From: Desulfopila sp. IMCC35006
GTDB lineage: Bacteria; Desulfobacterota; Desulfobulbia; Desulfobulbales; Desulfocapsaceae
Assembly: GCF_005116645.1 (NCBI RefSeq)
Contig: NZ_SWCM01000024.1
Location: forward strand, 1-45,020
Direction: 5' to 3'
DNA length: 45,020 bases
Each line of letters opens with the position of its first letter. Within the stretch, counting starts at the first letter, position 1. The translations under genes and the position numbers were made by a program. The notes below the pieces were generated by a model, which ran no database searches, was not told where the DNA came from, and worked only from the letters and a program-made list of their open reading frames with translations. Positions 1-8,241 of this stretch are shown one piece after another.

Positions 1-2
1 CC

Positions 3-128
3 GGAAGTACTCTGGTGCAGATGCAGAAAAATCTCAGCAAGCTCACCCAGCACACTCCGATAGATATCATCACGATCAGAAGCAAAATAGCCGGATCAAT
101 TTCTGCTGCGGGAAAATATGTAGCCTAA
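3..128 (+). CDS. C-terminal fragment of an unidentified protein (cut by window edge)
   Basis: An open frame runs from the left edge to a TAA at 126-128 and would encode about 41 residues ending SAAGKYVA. Hydrophobic and charged residues are mixed as in a normal folded C-terminus, and the next gene begins well after it, so this may be the end of a real gene whose start lies left of the window. No family is recognised from so short a tail. A chance open frame is the main alternative. Confidence 0.3.
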   Translation, partial: GSTLVQMQKNLSKLTQHTPIDIITIRSKIAGSISAAGKYVA

Positions 129-142
129 ATTTCCGGGGTGGT

Positions 143-219
143 AACTCTGGTCCAGCCGTCTATCGACGCCACTGCCGCCCTGCAAGGCAGGGAGATTGTA
201 TCGAGGCTGGTCCAGAGTT
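143..219. repeat. 77-bp inverted repeat with nested hairpin
   Basis: The outer arms at 143-157 (aactctggtccagcc) and 205-219 pair over 15 bp with one central mismatch. Inside them a perfect 6-bp stem (178-183 with 187-192, loop aag) forms a second hairpin. It lies between the end of the left-edge reading frame and the radical SAM gene. It could be a terminator-like structure, a small non-autonomous element or a structured leader. No T-tract follows it, so a standard terminator is not clear. Confidence 0.45.
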
Positions 220-316
220 GCTTATTGGTGCTGCTGCATCATCTCCAATCGCTGTTTTGTTGTTTTAGTAAATGAAACATTTTTCTACCATTCCATAACA
301 ATAACGAACCTTAGGC

Positions 317-1249
317 ATGAGGTGTCACGTGAGACAGACAGAAATGTACTATGCAGAGCCGGTATATCGGCCACCAAGCGAGCATGCCTCCTTACTGATA
401 CAGGCATCCGTCGGATGTTCAGCTGCAGCGGCTGGGCGATGTCACTTCTGCAATTCGAACGTTTTCAATCAGACAGTTCCACAAAAAAAATTCCGAATCC
501 GGCCGACGGAAGAAATTCTGGAAGACATTGTCCGGGGCAGAAAATTATATGGGCCTCAGGTCGAGAAGATATTTCTGCTTGACTCAAACGCAATGGTAAT
601 AAAGAGCAGGGAACTCCTCAAAATAGTTCGACAGTGCTACGAGATGTTCCCTCATCTCAAGCAGGTTTCTTGTTATGCCTGCAGTGATGATATTATAAGA
701 AAAGATCCAGCAGAACTGACCGAACTTCGCCAGGCTGGTCTCAATCTGGTCTTTATCGGGCTCGAAAGTGGTGACCAGCAGGTTCTCGATTTGATGAATA
801 AGGGAGCCACTGTCGAGAACCAGATACGGGCAGTAATCAAGGCCAATGACGCAGGGATGCGAACATCGGTATCGGTCATTCTGGGCCTGGGTGGCAAAAA
901 GCTGTCCGAGCAGCACGCTATCAATACAGGCAAGGTCATCACGGCCATGAACCCTTCCTATTTAGCTGCCCTGACTCTCATGGTGGTCCCCGGTACGGTA
1001 CTCGACTATATGGTAAAGGAGCGAACCTTCGAGCTTGTTACAGACCCTCTTGATGTTCTTCAAGAGCTGCATTTGCTGATTACAAATATTGAGACCTCCT
1101 GGCCTGTTGTTTTCAGGGCAAACCATGCTTCTAACTATCTCTCCCTCCGTGGCAATCTTCCTGAGCACAAAGAACAGATGCTTGGCTCTATCAGCAACGC
1201 CATACAGAACCCGGCTAGGCTCAAGTCGGAATATTTGCGGGGACTGTAG
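317..1249 (+). CDS. radical SAM protein
   Basis: This is a radical SAM enzyme of unknown substrate. Near the N-terminus, after the family-typical YRPPSE segment, Cys34, Cys42 and Cys45 form a CX7CX2C cluster that would bind the SAM-cleaving 4Fe-4S centre. The classical spacing is CX3CX2C, but CX7CX2C occurs in some related radical SAM families. Later segments VFIGLESGDQQVLDLMNKG and SVSVILGLGG match strands 4-5 of the radical SAM barrel (the SAM-contacting GLESG and GLGG regions). Residues after about 200 form the usual C-terminal extension. The start could also be the ATG at 344, which gives MYYAEPVYRPPSE and resembles the usual family start; neither has a strong ribosome binding site. It converges on the creatininase gene. 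Confidence 0.88.
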   Translation: MRCHVRQTEMYYAEPVYRPPSEHASLLIQASVGCSAAAAGRCHFCNSNVFNQTVPQKKFRIRPTEEILEDIVRGRKLYGPQVEKIFLLDSNAMVIKSRELLKIVRQCYEMFPHLKQVSCYACSDDIIRKDPAELTELRQAGLNLVFIGLESGDQQVLDLMNKGATVENQIRAVIKANDAGMRTSVSVILGLGGKKLSEQHAINTGKVITAMNPSYLAALTLMVVPGTVLDYMVKERTFELVTDPLDVLQELHLLITNIETSWPVVFRANHASNYLSLRGNLPEHKEQMLGSISNAIQNPARLKSEYLRGL

Positions 1250-1278
1250 GTCTGGAAGGTCGAATGACATGTGATCGG

Positions 1279-2127
1279 CTACAAACTGACCACTGTCTTC
1301 AAGTATTTAATTATATGTGGATTTATCTCTGGAAGGGCTTGGCCGGCCATCAATTTTATGGCCATCTCGGCTATTATTCGAGCCTGTTCTTCAAGATGAA
1401 TCCGGCCTAGGTTTTCCGATGCCAGCGCAGGGCTGCCAATATAGCCTTGTTCGGCACCCATGGCCTTAAACGTCTTGAGGCCATTTCTTATTCCTTCCCT
1501 TACGTTGATGAGTACGGGGGACAGCTGCTCCGGTGCCTGTTTCAGTAAATGCGGGTACCTGTATTTAATATAGGAGGTCTCCCGTACATCGGCGTGGACC
1601 TCCGTTTTCATCGAAAGCCCAAGCTCCTCTCCCTTTGTGACTTCAGCAAGTGTCATTCCTGAATAGAGGATTCGGCCTGCCGTTTCAATAATTTGTACCT
1701 GAAATTCTGCCGTGACCGTCTCAATCGCCTCCATTATTGCCTTAAGGTGCACGGAATCGAGATGGTGATTGGCAATAATGATGTACGTGAAACCACTTTT
1801 GGCCAGGCCAGAGCAGAAATCAACGAGGAGATGATAGAGCGTTTTCCCTCTCAAGGATATAGTGCCCGGAAAGTCTGCCGTAACATCGGAACAGCCCAGC
1901 GGAATGGTCGGAGAAAGGACCACCTGCAGCAGCGGATTATCCTTGCAGAGATACCCGGCTGCGGTTTCTGCGATATCCTGTGCCGCCAAAATATCGGTGC
2001 CAAGTGGCAGGTGAGGACCGTGCTCCTCAATGGGACTTAAGGGTAGCAGGACAATCGATTGGTTTTTGTCGAGAGCCTCAAGTTCAACCCAGGAAAGTTC
2101 CAGTAATTTATGTAGATTAGTAGACAT
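1279..2127 (-). CDS. creatininase family protein
   Basis: This belongs to the creatininase/MftE-like metal-dependent amidohydrolase family, which hydrolyses amide bonds in creatinine, formamides or peptide-derived cofactor precursors. The metal site is visible: Glu34, His36 and Asp45 in SPIEEHGPHLPLGTD sit at the same numbers as in creatininase. His122 and Asp124 in NHHLDSVH stand where the family usually has NGHGGN or NGHYEN, and a late ETS motif is present in EVHADVRETS. Length (282 residues) is normal. It starts nine bases after the thioesterase stop, so the two are probably cotranscribed. The actual substrate cannot be told from sequence, and the altered NGH motif argues against assuming creatininase activity. 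Confidence 0.85.
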   Translation of the reverse strand: MSTNLHKLLELSWVELEALDKNQSIVLLPLSPIEEHGPHLPLGTDILAAQDIAETAAGYLCKDNPLLQVVLSPTIPLGCSDVTADFPGTISLRGKTLYHLLVDFCSGLAKSGFTYIIIANHHLDSVHLKAIMEAIETVTAEFQVQIIETAGRILYSGMTLAEVTKGEELGLSMKTEVHADVRETSYIKYRYPHLLKQAPEQLSPVLINVREGIRNGLKTFKAMGAEQGYIGSPALASENLGRIHLEEQARIIAEMAIKLMAGQALPEINPHIIKYLKTVVSL

Positions 2128-2136
2128 AGGTAGTTA

Positions 2137-2571
2137 TTAATGGGGTGTTTTTTCAGTTAAAAATTTGTTCATTTGATCTCGTATTTCAGCTGGGATTTCT
2201 CGTGAAACTATCCTGTCCTCCGCTGCAAGGTTGACTGCGACCACGGTGATTTCAATTGACAGGCGCTTTTCGCCATTGCATGTAGCCTTAATCGCAAGAG
2301 TGGCAGTTCTTTTACTTATTCCGACGACTGTGAGAGTCCAAATTAATATGTCTTCCAAACGGCTGGCTCTTTGGAAACGAACCTGCAGATTGACGACCGG
2401 GAACCCGACCTTTAGCCCAACATTAATTGTGCCGAGCGAGTGACCCAGGCCTGCATCGAACCAATCTTCAAAAAAACGATGAAGCATTAAGATGTATCGA
2501 GGGTAAAAAACTATGCCGGCTGGATCACAATCTTCAAACCGGATTTTATAAGGTAGGGAAAAACAGGACAA
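2137..2571 (-). CDS. acyl-CoA thioesterase, 4HBT hotdog family
   Basis: A single hotdog-fold domain of 144 residues, the usual length of the 4-hydroxybenzoyl-CoA thioesterase family. The signature FEDCDPAGIVFYPRY near the N-terminus carries Asp16, the counterpart of the catalytic aspartate. These enzymes hydrolyse aromatic or short acyl-CoA thioesters in the cytoplasm. It is the first gene of a two-gene minus-strand unit with the creatininase-like gene. The pairing suggests a small catabolic or detoxification step, but no pathway genes nearby name the substrate. Confidence 0.85.
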   Translation of the reverse strand: MSCFSLPYKIRFEDCDPAGIVFYPRYILMLHRFFEDWFDAGLGHSLGTINVGLKVGFPVVNLQVRFQRASRLEDILIWTLTVVGISKRTATLAIKATCNGEKRLSIEITVVAVNLAAEDRIVSREIPAEIRDQMNKFLTEKTPH

Positions 2572-2835
2572 GGATTAACCTCTTTTGCTAAATTCGCCCG
2601 GTTAATGTGAAAGTAAGGTCAATAGAGACGGTGGGGAGAAATTCATCGACGACCTGGTTCTTCCTCCCTCAACCAAAGGATGCGTTGCTCGAAATCAATC
2701 TATTAAGTAAGTGTAACCACAGAAAGATAGTTCGTCGCGGAGCTGACCTTTGCTATCGGAATTACCTGTTAACAACAAGGAGTTTGGTTGCACTATCCAT
2801 TTGAGCAGGAACTATTGTTCAGCCAAAAATACAGT
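2572..2835. other. intergenic region upstream of the thioesterase
   Basis: About 260 bases without a convincing gene. It must hold the promoter of the minus-strand thioesterase/creatininase pair and the 3' end of the GNAT transcript. A 65-codon plus-strand frame here has no ribosome binding site or recognisable content. No clear hairpin terminator was seen. Confidence 0.5.
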
Positions 2836-3297
2836 TCATTCAAGTACGTCAATGTTCACATGCAGATTGATATAATCACTCCGTTCAAATCCCATGCTTT
2901 TACAAAATGACAGTAGGTCTGTCGAATCCCAGCGAACAGAAGTATAGACTCTGGAAATCCCCTTGGCTTTATAAAACATAAAGACCTCTTTGGTCATTCC
3001 AGCTCCTATGCCCTTATCCATATATTTGGGATGTACTCCCATTGTGGCAATGTATGCACAGTCTTCAGCACCAAAACCAAAAGGCAGGATAAAGGAAATC
3101 ATGAAACCTACAATCTTCTTATCAAGTTCAGCAACAAAATGGGCCCCATTGCCGGTATCACGCGCTCTTTCCAGAACTATTCGAGTAAAATCGGCATCAA
3201 CGGCTTTATTGGTTATAAGGCTGGAAATCTCACAGATTCCAGCGACGTCCTCAGGTCTCCAGTTTCTAATGGACAAATCATTTTCTGATAGTTTCAT
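2836..3297 (-). CDS. GNAT family N-acetyltransferase
   Basis: A single GNAT domain of 153 residues that would transfer acetyl from acetyl-CoA to an amine. Motif A is visible as MGVHPKYMDKGIGAGM, containing the (Q/R)xxGxG/A-type pyrophosphate loop. The C-terminal part ends in the usual LSFCKSMGFERSDY, where the alpha4/beta7 region lies. The substrate is unknown. It follows the DUF2080 gene after a 16-base gap, and the pair is probably one transcript and may be an acquired unit. Confidence 0.85.
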   Translation of the reverse strand: MKLSENDLSIRNWRPEDVAGICEISSLITNKAVDADFTRIVLERARDTGNGAHFVAELDKKIVGFMISFILPFGFGAEDCAYIATMGVHPKYMDKGIGAGMTKEVFMFYKAKGISRVYTSVRWDSTDLLSFCKSMGFERSDYINLHVNIDVLE

Positions 3298-3313
3298 ATT
3301 ATTCTCTGTTACA

Positions 3314-3517
3314 TCAATCTATTCTAATGATTTTAACTCGATGACCGACCCAATCAGGCGGCAGATAAATCCTTCCACTGTTACCACTTGATTTGACACT
3401 CTTTTCAAGCATCTCCTCACCAAACACTTCGAATTTAACCTTATCGTGGACAGTGTTCATCTTCTCGTCAGGTTCAATTGCAGCCTCTAGCCGCTGTTCA
3501 TCCACATTCTTTTTCAT
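3314..3517 (-). CDS. DUF2080 family transposase-associated protein
   Basis: A 67-residue protein whose C-terminal half (SSGNSGRIYLPPDWVGHRVKI) matches the compact DUF2080 domain. That domain resembles the AbrB/SpoVT swapped-hairpin type and is found near transposase genes, mainly in archaea. The N-terminal 25 residues are acidic and variable. No intact transposase lies next to it here, so it may be a transposon remnant or a domesticated DNA-binding partner. It sits just upstream of a GNAT gene on the same strand. Confidence 0.75.
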   Translation of the reverse strand: MKKNVDEQRLEAAIEPDEKMNTVHDKVKFEVFGEEMLEKSVKSSGNSGRIYLPPDWVGHRVKIIRID

Positions 3518-3901
3518 TGGCGCAATTTATTACTTTTTCTACTCCAGAGAGATGTCGTGCGCTTTACAAAAGAAAGCTCACAGTAAGGATCTATGTTTTC
3601 TTAAAAAATCAGATATTTTTATCAAAAATCATGAATGCGCAAATTACCACATGCAAGCTTAATTAATCCAGCTAAAAAACAGCTAGATTGTATTTTACAC
3701 TGAAAGCTGCCAAATATATCTGCCCAAGTGGTGATCTAAAAAGTACGACCACTACTTAGTGGACAACGGGTTACAGCCATAATCTCTGCTGTGATATTCC
3801 GGTTTCGTCTTGATTCTACCAATCAGGTTGATTCGGTTCATAACCGAACAACCGCTCAGTATTGTACTTTATTACTCTCCGACAAATGATTTGCCCTCAT
3901 G
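3518..3901. other. AT-rich intergenic region with a hairpin
   Basis: No convincing gene. The right part holds a perfect 7-bp hairpin with a 3-base loop at 3832-3848 (ttcggtt cat aaccgaa), about 55 bases beyond the RND permease stop. It is a candidate transcription end for the glgP-efflux unit, though no T-run follows on the minus strand. The left part is the likely promoter of the DUF2080/GNAT pair. Confidence 0.45.
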
Positions 3902-6900
3902 TCAATTGTCATCCTGACGATCCGAACGCGTAGTAACCATATCCCAGAGCAGAGGGATGATGATGATTGTCAGAAAGGTGGCGGTACACAGCCCGGTAAC
4001 AAAGGTCATCGCCATGCTCCCCCAGATCACCGAAAATTCAGGGATGCCAAGCGCCATGGGCAGAAGGCCAAGAGTTGTGGTCAGGGTGGTGAGCAGTATC
4101 GGACGCAGGCGGATGTGTGTCGCCTGCAGCAGGGCATCACGCCTCTTCATCCCCTTGGCATAGCATTTATTAATAAATTCAACGAGTACCAGGGAATCAT
4201 TGACCACCACACCGGTTACCCCAATCACGGCGACGAAGCTGTTTATCGTAAAAATGGTTCTCGAGAAGACGGTACCCAGGATTACCCCGGTCAGGGCGAA
4301 GATAACGGCGGCGATGACTATCAGCGGTTGGGTAGATGACTGGAACTGGGCGGCCAGGATGAGATACACGGCAATAAGGGCAATGATAAAGGCATAGGCG
4401 AGTGAGAGAAAAGATTTCTGGGTCGATTCATGCTCCCCGGCAAAGATGAGCGACGCCCCGGAATATTTCGCCCGGACAGAGGCATAATACGCATCTACCC
4501 GGTTGACGACCACCGGGCTGGTAATGGGGGCCCCGGCCTGTAAATTGGCGGTAAGGGTTATGGCGCGCTGCCGCTGGAAACGATTGAGATAGCTCGGCTC
4601 CAGGCTGAAAACGGGCTGACAGAGATCACGAAGCCGTACAGCTCCCGCCGGCGAATTAACGACCTCCAGGTCCATGGCTGAGAACATGTCCGGGCCCTGG
4701 CCTCTATCAACTTTCAATCGTATATCGATGGACTCTTCGGCGCGCTTCATCTCGCCGATTATCTGGCCATCCATCGCCGATGCCGCAAGGGTTGCAACCT
4801 CCTCCACGGTGAACCCGTATTCCGCCGCCCTCTCTTGATCGATTTTTATGCGAAAGACCCTGGCATCGCCGCCCTGATCGTCTTTCAGGCCAACCAGCCA
4901 GGGGGCAATATTCTTGTCATCGCGCAGGAAGCGACCGATATCTGCCGCGAGGGCGGCGACATTGTTTGCATCCTGACCCAGAATTCTGATATTTAAATCC
5001 TCACCGGATGGCGGCCCTTCTTTTTCCGGACGAACAGCCAGGGTGAATCCCCCGGGCAGGAGTGTCTGCACTTTTTGCCGCACATCTTCGAGATGGGCGA
5101 CGACATCATTTTCCGGATAGTCGGCAAACCGCCTCGCCGCAGGAGGCGGCAGAGTTACTGCGACATAGCCAAGATTGCGGCCGTATTGCGGGCTGAAGTC
5201 TTCATTGATGTAATAGCCGGAGTAGCCTAGGGCGGATTCAACCTGCCCCCGGCCGTCTGCCGCAAGACGAGCGGCAACCTTTTTTACCAGCACATTGGTC
5301 TGCGCAAGAGATGTGCCCTGAGGCCCGGTAATCTCGACGTAATAAAGCGAATATTTCTCCGGGAAAAATTTAATCCGGACCAGGCTCGTTTTACCCTGAA
5401 CCGAACCGAGGAAGATGGTCACTGCGCCTATAAAAACCGCGGCCACCAGCAGGAGACAGGTAACACGAAAGCGAAGCACCAGTAAAATGAGCTTGGTAAA
5501 TACCCACCGGGTAACGCCCATCAGCAGTCCTTCTTTCGGCAGGGCGAAAATATTCGCAGCGTAGGAAAAAGCTGCAGGAGCGACAGCTCTTTGCCGGGGG
5601 CCGAAATCAAGATAGTGACAGGGAAGAATGACCAGACACTCAAACAGGGACGCAAGCAGGGCAAAGGCTATCGTTTTGGGTATTATGGCAAAGAAATCGC
5701 CGACCATCCCGGTCATGATCAGCATGGGCAGAAAAGCGACAATCGTCGTCAAGGTTGCGGCAAAAACCGGCAGGAAAACCTCGGCAGTGCCTTCCGTTAT
5801 CGCGTCTAGCAGCGACTTGCCGCTCTGATAATGGCGATACATGTTTTCCACCACGACAATGGCGTCATCGACGATAATTCCCGACACCAGCACAAAGGCA
5901 AACAGCGACACCTCGTTTATGGAATTGCCGGTCATATACATCAGCACCAGGGTGACCAGAAAGGAAAAAGGAATACCGATGGTTATGAGCGCGGCATTTC
6001 TAAAGCCCATAAACAGCCAGATAATAGTGCAGACCAGAAGAATACCGAGCAGCAGGTTGATGCCAAGGACCCTGATCGAATCTTCGATTTTCGTGCTGGA
6101 GTCCTGCGTTGCCGCAAGAGACACCCCAAGTTCGGTGTAGGCAGGCTGCGCCTTTTTCAGGATGTCTCTCACGGCATCGGCAATGAACAGGGCATTGCCT
6201 TCCCTATCCTTCAGGATATGCAGCGTGACACAATCCTCGCCATTGAGGGAGGTCATGAGAAAGGGATCCTGATAGGAATAATAAGCGGCTTCGACCACAT
6301 CCTGCAGACGCACAAAGGAGCCATCGCTGTCCCGGCGAAGGACAGCCGCCAGCAACTCCTCCCTGCTGCTGAACTGTTCATCGACCCTGACAATAAACTC
6401 GTTTTCCGGGGTCGCCGCATAGCCGGCGGGAAAGCTCACGTTGCTTTTGCGCAGGACAGCTGCGACATCTTGAAAAGTCATGCCGCTTGCGCGCAGTTTG
6501 TCCCGGGACAGAATCAGGTGAAACTCCCGGGTATAATCGCCGGAAACCGTTACTTCCTTGACGCCTTCTATCTGGGCGAGAGGGATTTTTACCGTCTCGG
6601 CAATGTCCGTCAGGGTGCTGTTGCCTTGCCTGCCGGCGACATTGACACTTATGGTGGGGAACCAGTCATTGACGTCGAGAAAATTAAATACCGGCGGTTC
6701 GGCCCGATCCGGCAGGTCCCCGACAATAGAAAGTACTTTCAGGCGGACATCGTCAAAACGTTTTTCATAATCACTGTCGTCGACAAATTTTATGACAATA
6801 TTAGAACGTTCGCCATAGCTTACGGAGCGGATATATTCTACCTCTTCCAGATCTTCCAGACCCTTTTCGATCTCGGTGGTGACCAGGGTCTCGACATCGC

Positions 6901-7072
6901 TGGCGGAGGCCCCCGGCAGAAAGGTATTGATATACATTTTGCCGAACTGGATGTTGGGATATCGCTCAACCGGCATTCGCAGCAGGGTGAAAGCGCCAAC
7001 GACCATCAGCAGAACAAAAAGGAGGTTCAGAACAACCCTTTGCTTGAGCGTGAAAAGGACAAAATGTTGCAT
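3902..7072 (-). CDS. RND family efflux permease
   Basis: An inner-membrane proton-driven transporter of about 1056 residues, the normal size of HAE1/AcrB-like pumps. It has an N-terminal transmembrane helix (LKQRVVLNLLFVLLMVVGAF), the porter motif LPGASASDVETLVT, and a conserved TM4 segment VDDAIVVVEN with the paired aspartates of the proton relay. The duplicated second half has TM10 GVVVNDSLVLVEF. A longer frame begins at 7204, but the homologous start is the ATG at 7072 (MQHFVLFTLKQR), which also avoids overlap with the preceding gene. It follows the membrane-fusion partner by 77 bases. No outer-membrane channel gene is nearby, so it presumably uses one encoded elsewhere. Substrate unknown. 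Confidence 0.93.
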   Translation of the reverse strand: MQHFVLFTLKQRVVLNLLFVLLMVVGAFTLLRMPVERYPNIQFGKMYINTFLPGASASDVETLVTTEIEKGLEDLEEVEYIRSVSYGERSNIVIKFVDDSDYEKRFDDVRLKVLSIVGDLPDRAEPPVFNFLDVNDWFPTISVNVAGRQGNSTLTDIAETVKIPLAQIEGVKEVTVSGDYTREFHLILSRDKLRASGMTFQDVAAVLRKSNVSFPAGYAATPENEFIVRVDEQFSSREELLAAVLRRDSDGSFVRLQDVVEAAYYSYQDPFLMTSLNGEDCVTLHILKDREGNALFIADAVRDILKKAQPAYTELGVSLAATQDSSTKIEDSIRVLGINLLLGILLVCTIIWLFMGFRNAALITIGIPFSFLVTLVLMYMTGNSINEVSLFAFVLVSGIIVDDAIVVVENMYRHYQSGKSLLDAITEGTAEVFLPVFAATLTTIVAFLPMLIMTGMVGDFFAIIPKTIAFALLASLFECLVILPCHYLDFGPRQRAVAPAAFSYAANIFALPKEGLLMGVTRWVFTKLILLVLRFRVTCLLLVAAVFIGAVTIFLGSVQGKTSLVRIKFFPEKYSLYYVEITGPQGTSLAQTNVLVKKVAARLAADGRGQVESALGYSGYYINEDFSPQYGRNLGYVAVTLPPPAARRFADYPENDVVAHLEDVRQKVQTLLPGGFTLAVRPEKEGPPSGEDLNIRILGQDANNVAALAADIGRFLRDDKNIAPWLVGLKDDQGGDARVFRIKIDQERAAEYGFTVEEVATLAASAMDGQIIGEMKRAEESIDIRLKVDRGQGPDMFSAMDLEVVNSPAGAVRLRDLCQPVFSLEPSYLNRFQRQRAITLTANLQAGAPITSPVVVNRVDAYYASVRAKYSGASLIFAGEHESTQKSFLSLAYAFIIALIAVYLILAAQFQSSTQPLIVIAAVIFALTGVILGTVFSRTIFTINSFVAVIGVTGVVVNDSLVLVEFINKCYAKGMKRRDALLQATHIRLRPILLTTLTTTLGLLPMALGIPEFSVIWGSMAMTFVTGLCTATFLTIIIIPLLWDMVTTRSDRQDDN

Positions 7073-7149
7073 TATATTAGAATATTGGCTCCAGCATATT
7101 TGACATCGCCATGGCTGATTTATGGTGCGAGTGGTTTTCGCCTTGTGCG

Positions 7150-8241
7150 TCAGTTCTTGAGGGACGGACCGGGACGCAGCATAAACTGATCGCCCGGCCT
7201 GCATTCACTGCTGTTGACAATCGCCTCTTTCCCGTCCAGGGTCATACCGAGAAAAAGTACCTTTCGCTGCGCGCCATCCGGGGCAACAAGCCAGTGCGCA
7301 TCATAACGACTGACCAGGGCGGTTGCCTCAATGAGAAAAGAATTCTTTTCTCTATTTCCCTCTAAGGTGAGTTGGGCTCGAACGCCGCCCCGCAGGCCGG
7401 GGTTGGCAGCCATCTCCTTTGGGCGAATGCGCAGATCTACCCCAATTTTCCTGCTCTTCTCATCAAAATCGGGAGAAACCCGGTATATCTCGGCCTCGAC
7501 CTTTCTGTGCAGATCGGGCAGAAAAACATGCAGCCTGGCCATGCCACGCACCAGGGCCAGTTCCTCGTAGGTAAAGAGAAACGGAATACATACACTCTGA
7601 AAATTTCCCAGCTTGAGAATTGGCTCCCCCTGGCGGACATACTCCCCGGGTTCGGCATGCCGCTTTATAACCGACCAGCCGACCGGAGCACGAAGGGTGT
7701 GCCGCTGCAGCTGCTCCGTTAAATTTTCCTGTTCGTTTTTTAAATTTTCAAGGGTAAGATCAAGGATTTCGGCACGCAAAACCGTCTCGTCGTAGGTTGC
7801 CTGGGCGGTGGATTTTTTATCGATCAGGTTTTGGAAGCGGGCGAGGTTTTTTTTCGCCAGTACCAGCTCGAGTTCTGCCTGCTGCCGGGCGATTTTGTTT
7901 TTCTGCAGAGCCAGTCTGACAAAAGTGGCATCAATCTCGGCCACCACGCCGCCGGTGCCGACGACATCGCCCACATCAACCGACACAGCGGTATACGTAC
8001 CGCTCACTTCCGCGGCTATAGTCAGCTCCTGAATCGGCCGGGTAAAACCGGTAAAAGAGATCTGCCGTGCGTAGGGCCGAAGCGTCGCCATTTCCGTCGC
8101 CCAGACCGGGGAGCAGAAGCTGAAAAATAAAAAAACCAGACCAAGAGCTCCGGTCAATGCATTGCCCCCGTGCACCGGTGTCATTTTTTTTCGGGGAAAG
8201 ATTTTCGCCGGGCAATGCATCATATAATCGAGCACCCTCAC
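7150..8241 (-). CDS. RND efflux periplasmic adaptor (membrane fusion protein)
   Basis: The HlyD/AcrA-type adaptor links an RND permease to an outer-membrane channel. Residues about 20-50 form a signal peptide or anchor (GLVFLFFSFCSPVWA). Then come the first lipoyl half-motif (AAEVSGTYTAVSVDVGDVV), an alpha-helical hairpin rich in Gln/Glu/Leu (residues about 115-175), the second lipoyl half (RAPVGWSVIKRHAEPGEYV) and beta-barrel domains. At 363 residues it has normal length. The GTG start at 8241 overlaps the glgP stop as GTGA, implying translational coupling. An internal ATG (residue 20) just before the signal peptide is an alternative start. Confidence 0.88.
   Translation of the reverse strand: MRVLDYMMHCPAKIFPRKKMTPVHGGNALTGALGLVFLFFSFCSPVWATEMATLRPYARQISFTGFTRPIQELTIAAEVSGTYTAVSVDVGDVVGTGGVVAEIDATFVRLALQKNKIARQQAELELVLAKKNLARFQNLIDKKSTAQATYDETVLRAEILDLTLENLKNEQENLTEQLQRHTLRAPVGWSVIKRHAEPGEYVRQGEPILKLGNFQSVCIPFLFTYEELALVRGMARLHVFLPDLHRKVEAEIYRVSPDFDEKSRKIGVDLRIRPKEMAANPGLRGGVRAQLTLEGNREKNSFLIEATALVSRYDAHWLVAPDGAQRKVLFLGMTLDGKEAIVNSSECRPGDQFMLRPGPSLKN

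Noticed and set aside
5831-7189. Long plus-strand frame of 452 codons
   Set aside because: It lies antisense to the RND permease, has no ribosome site and reads as a GC-skew shadow.
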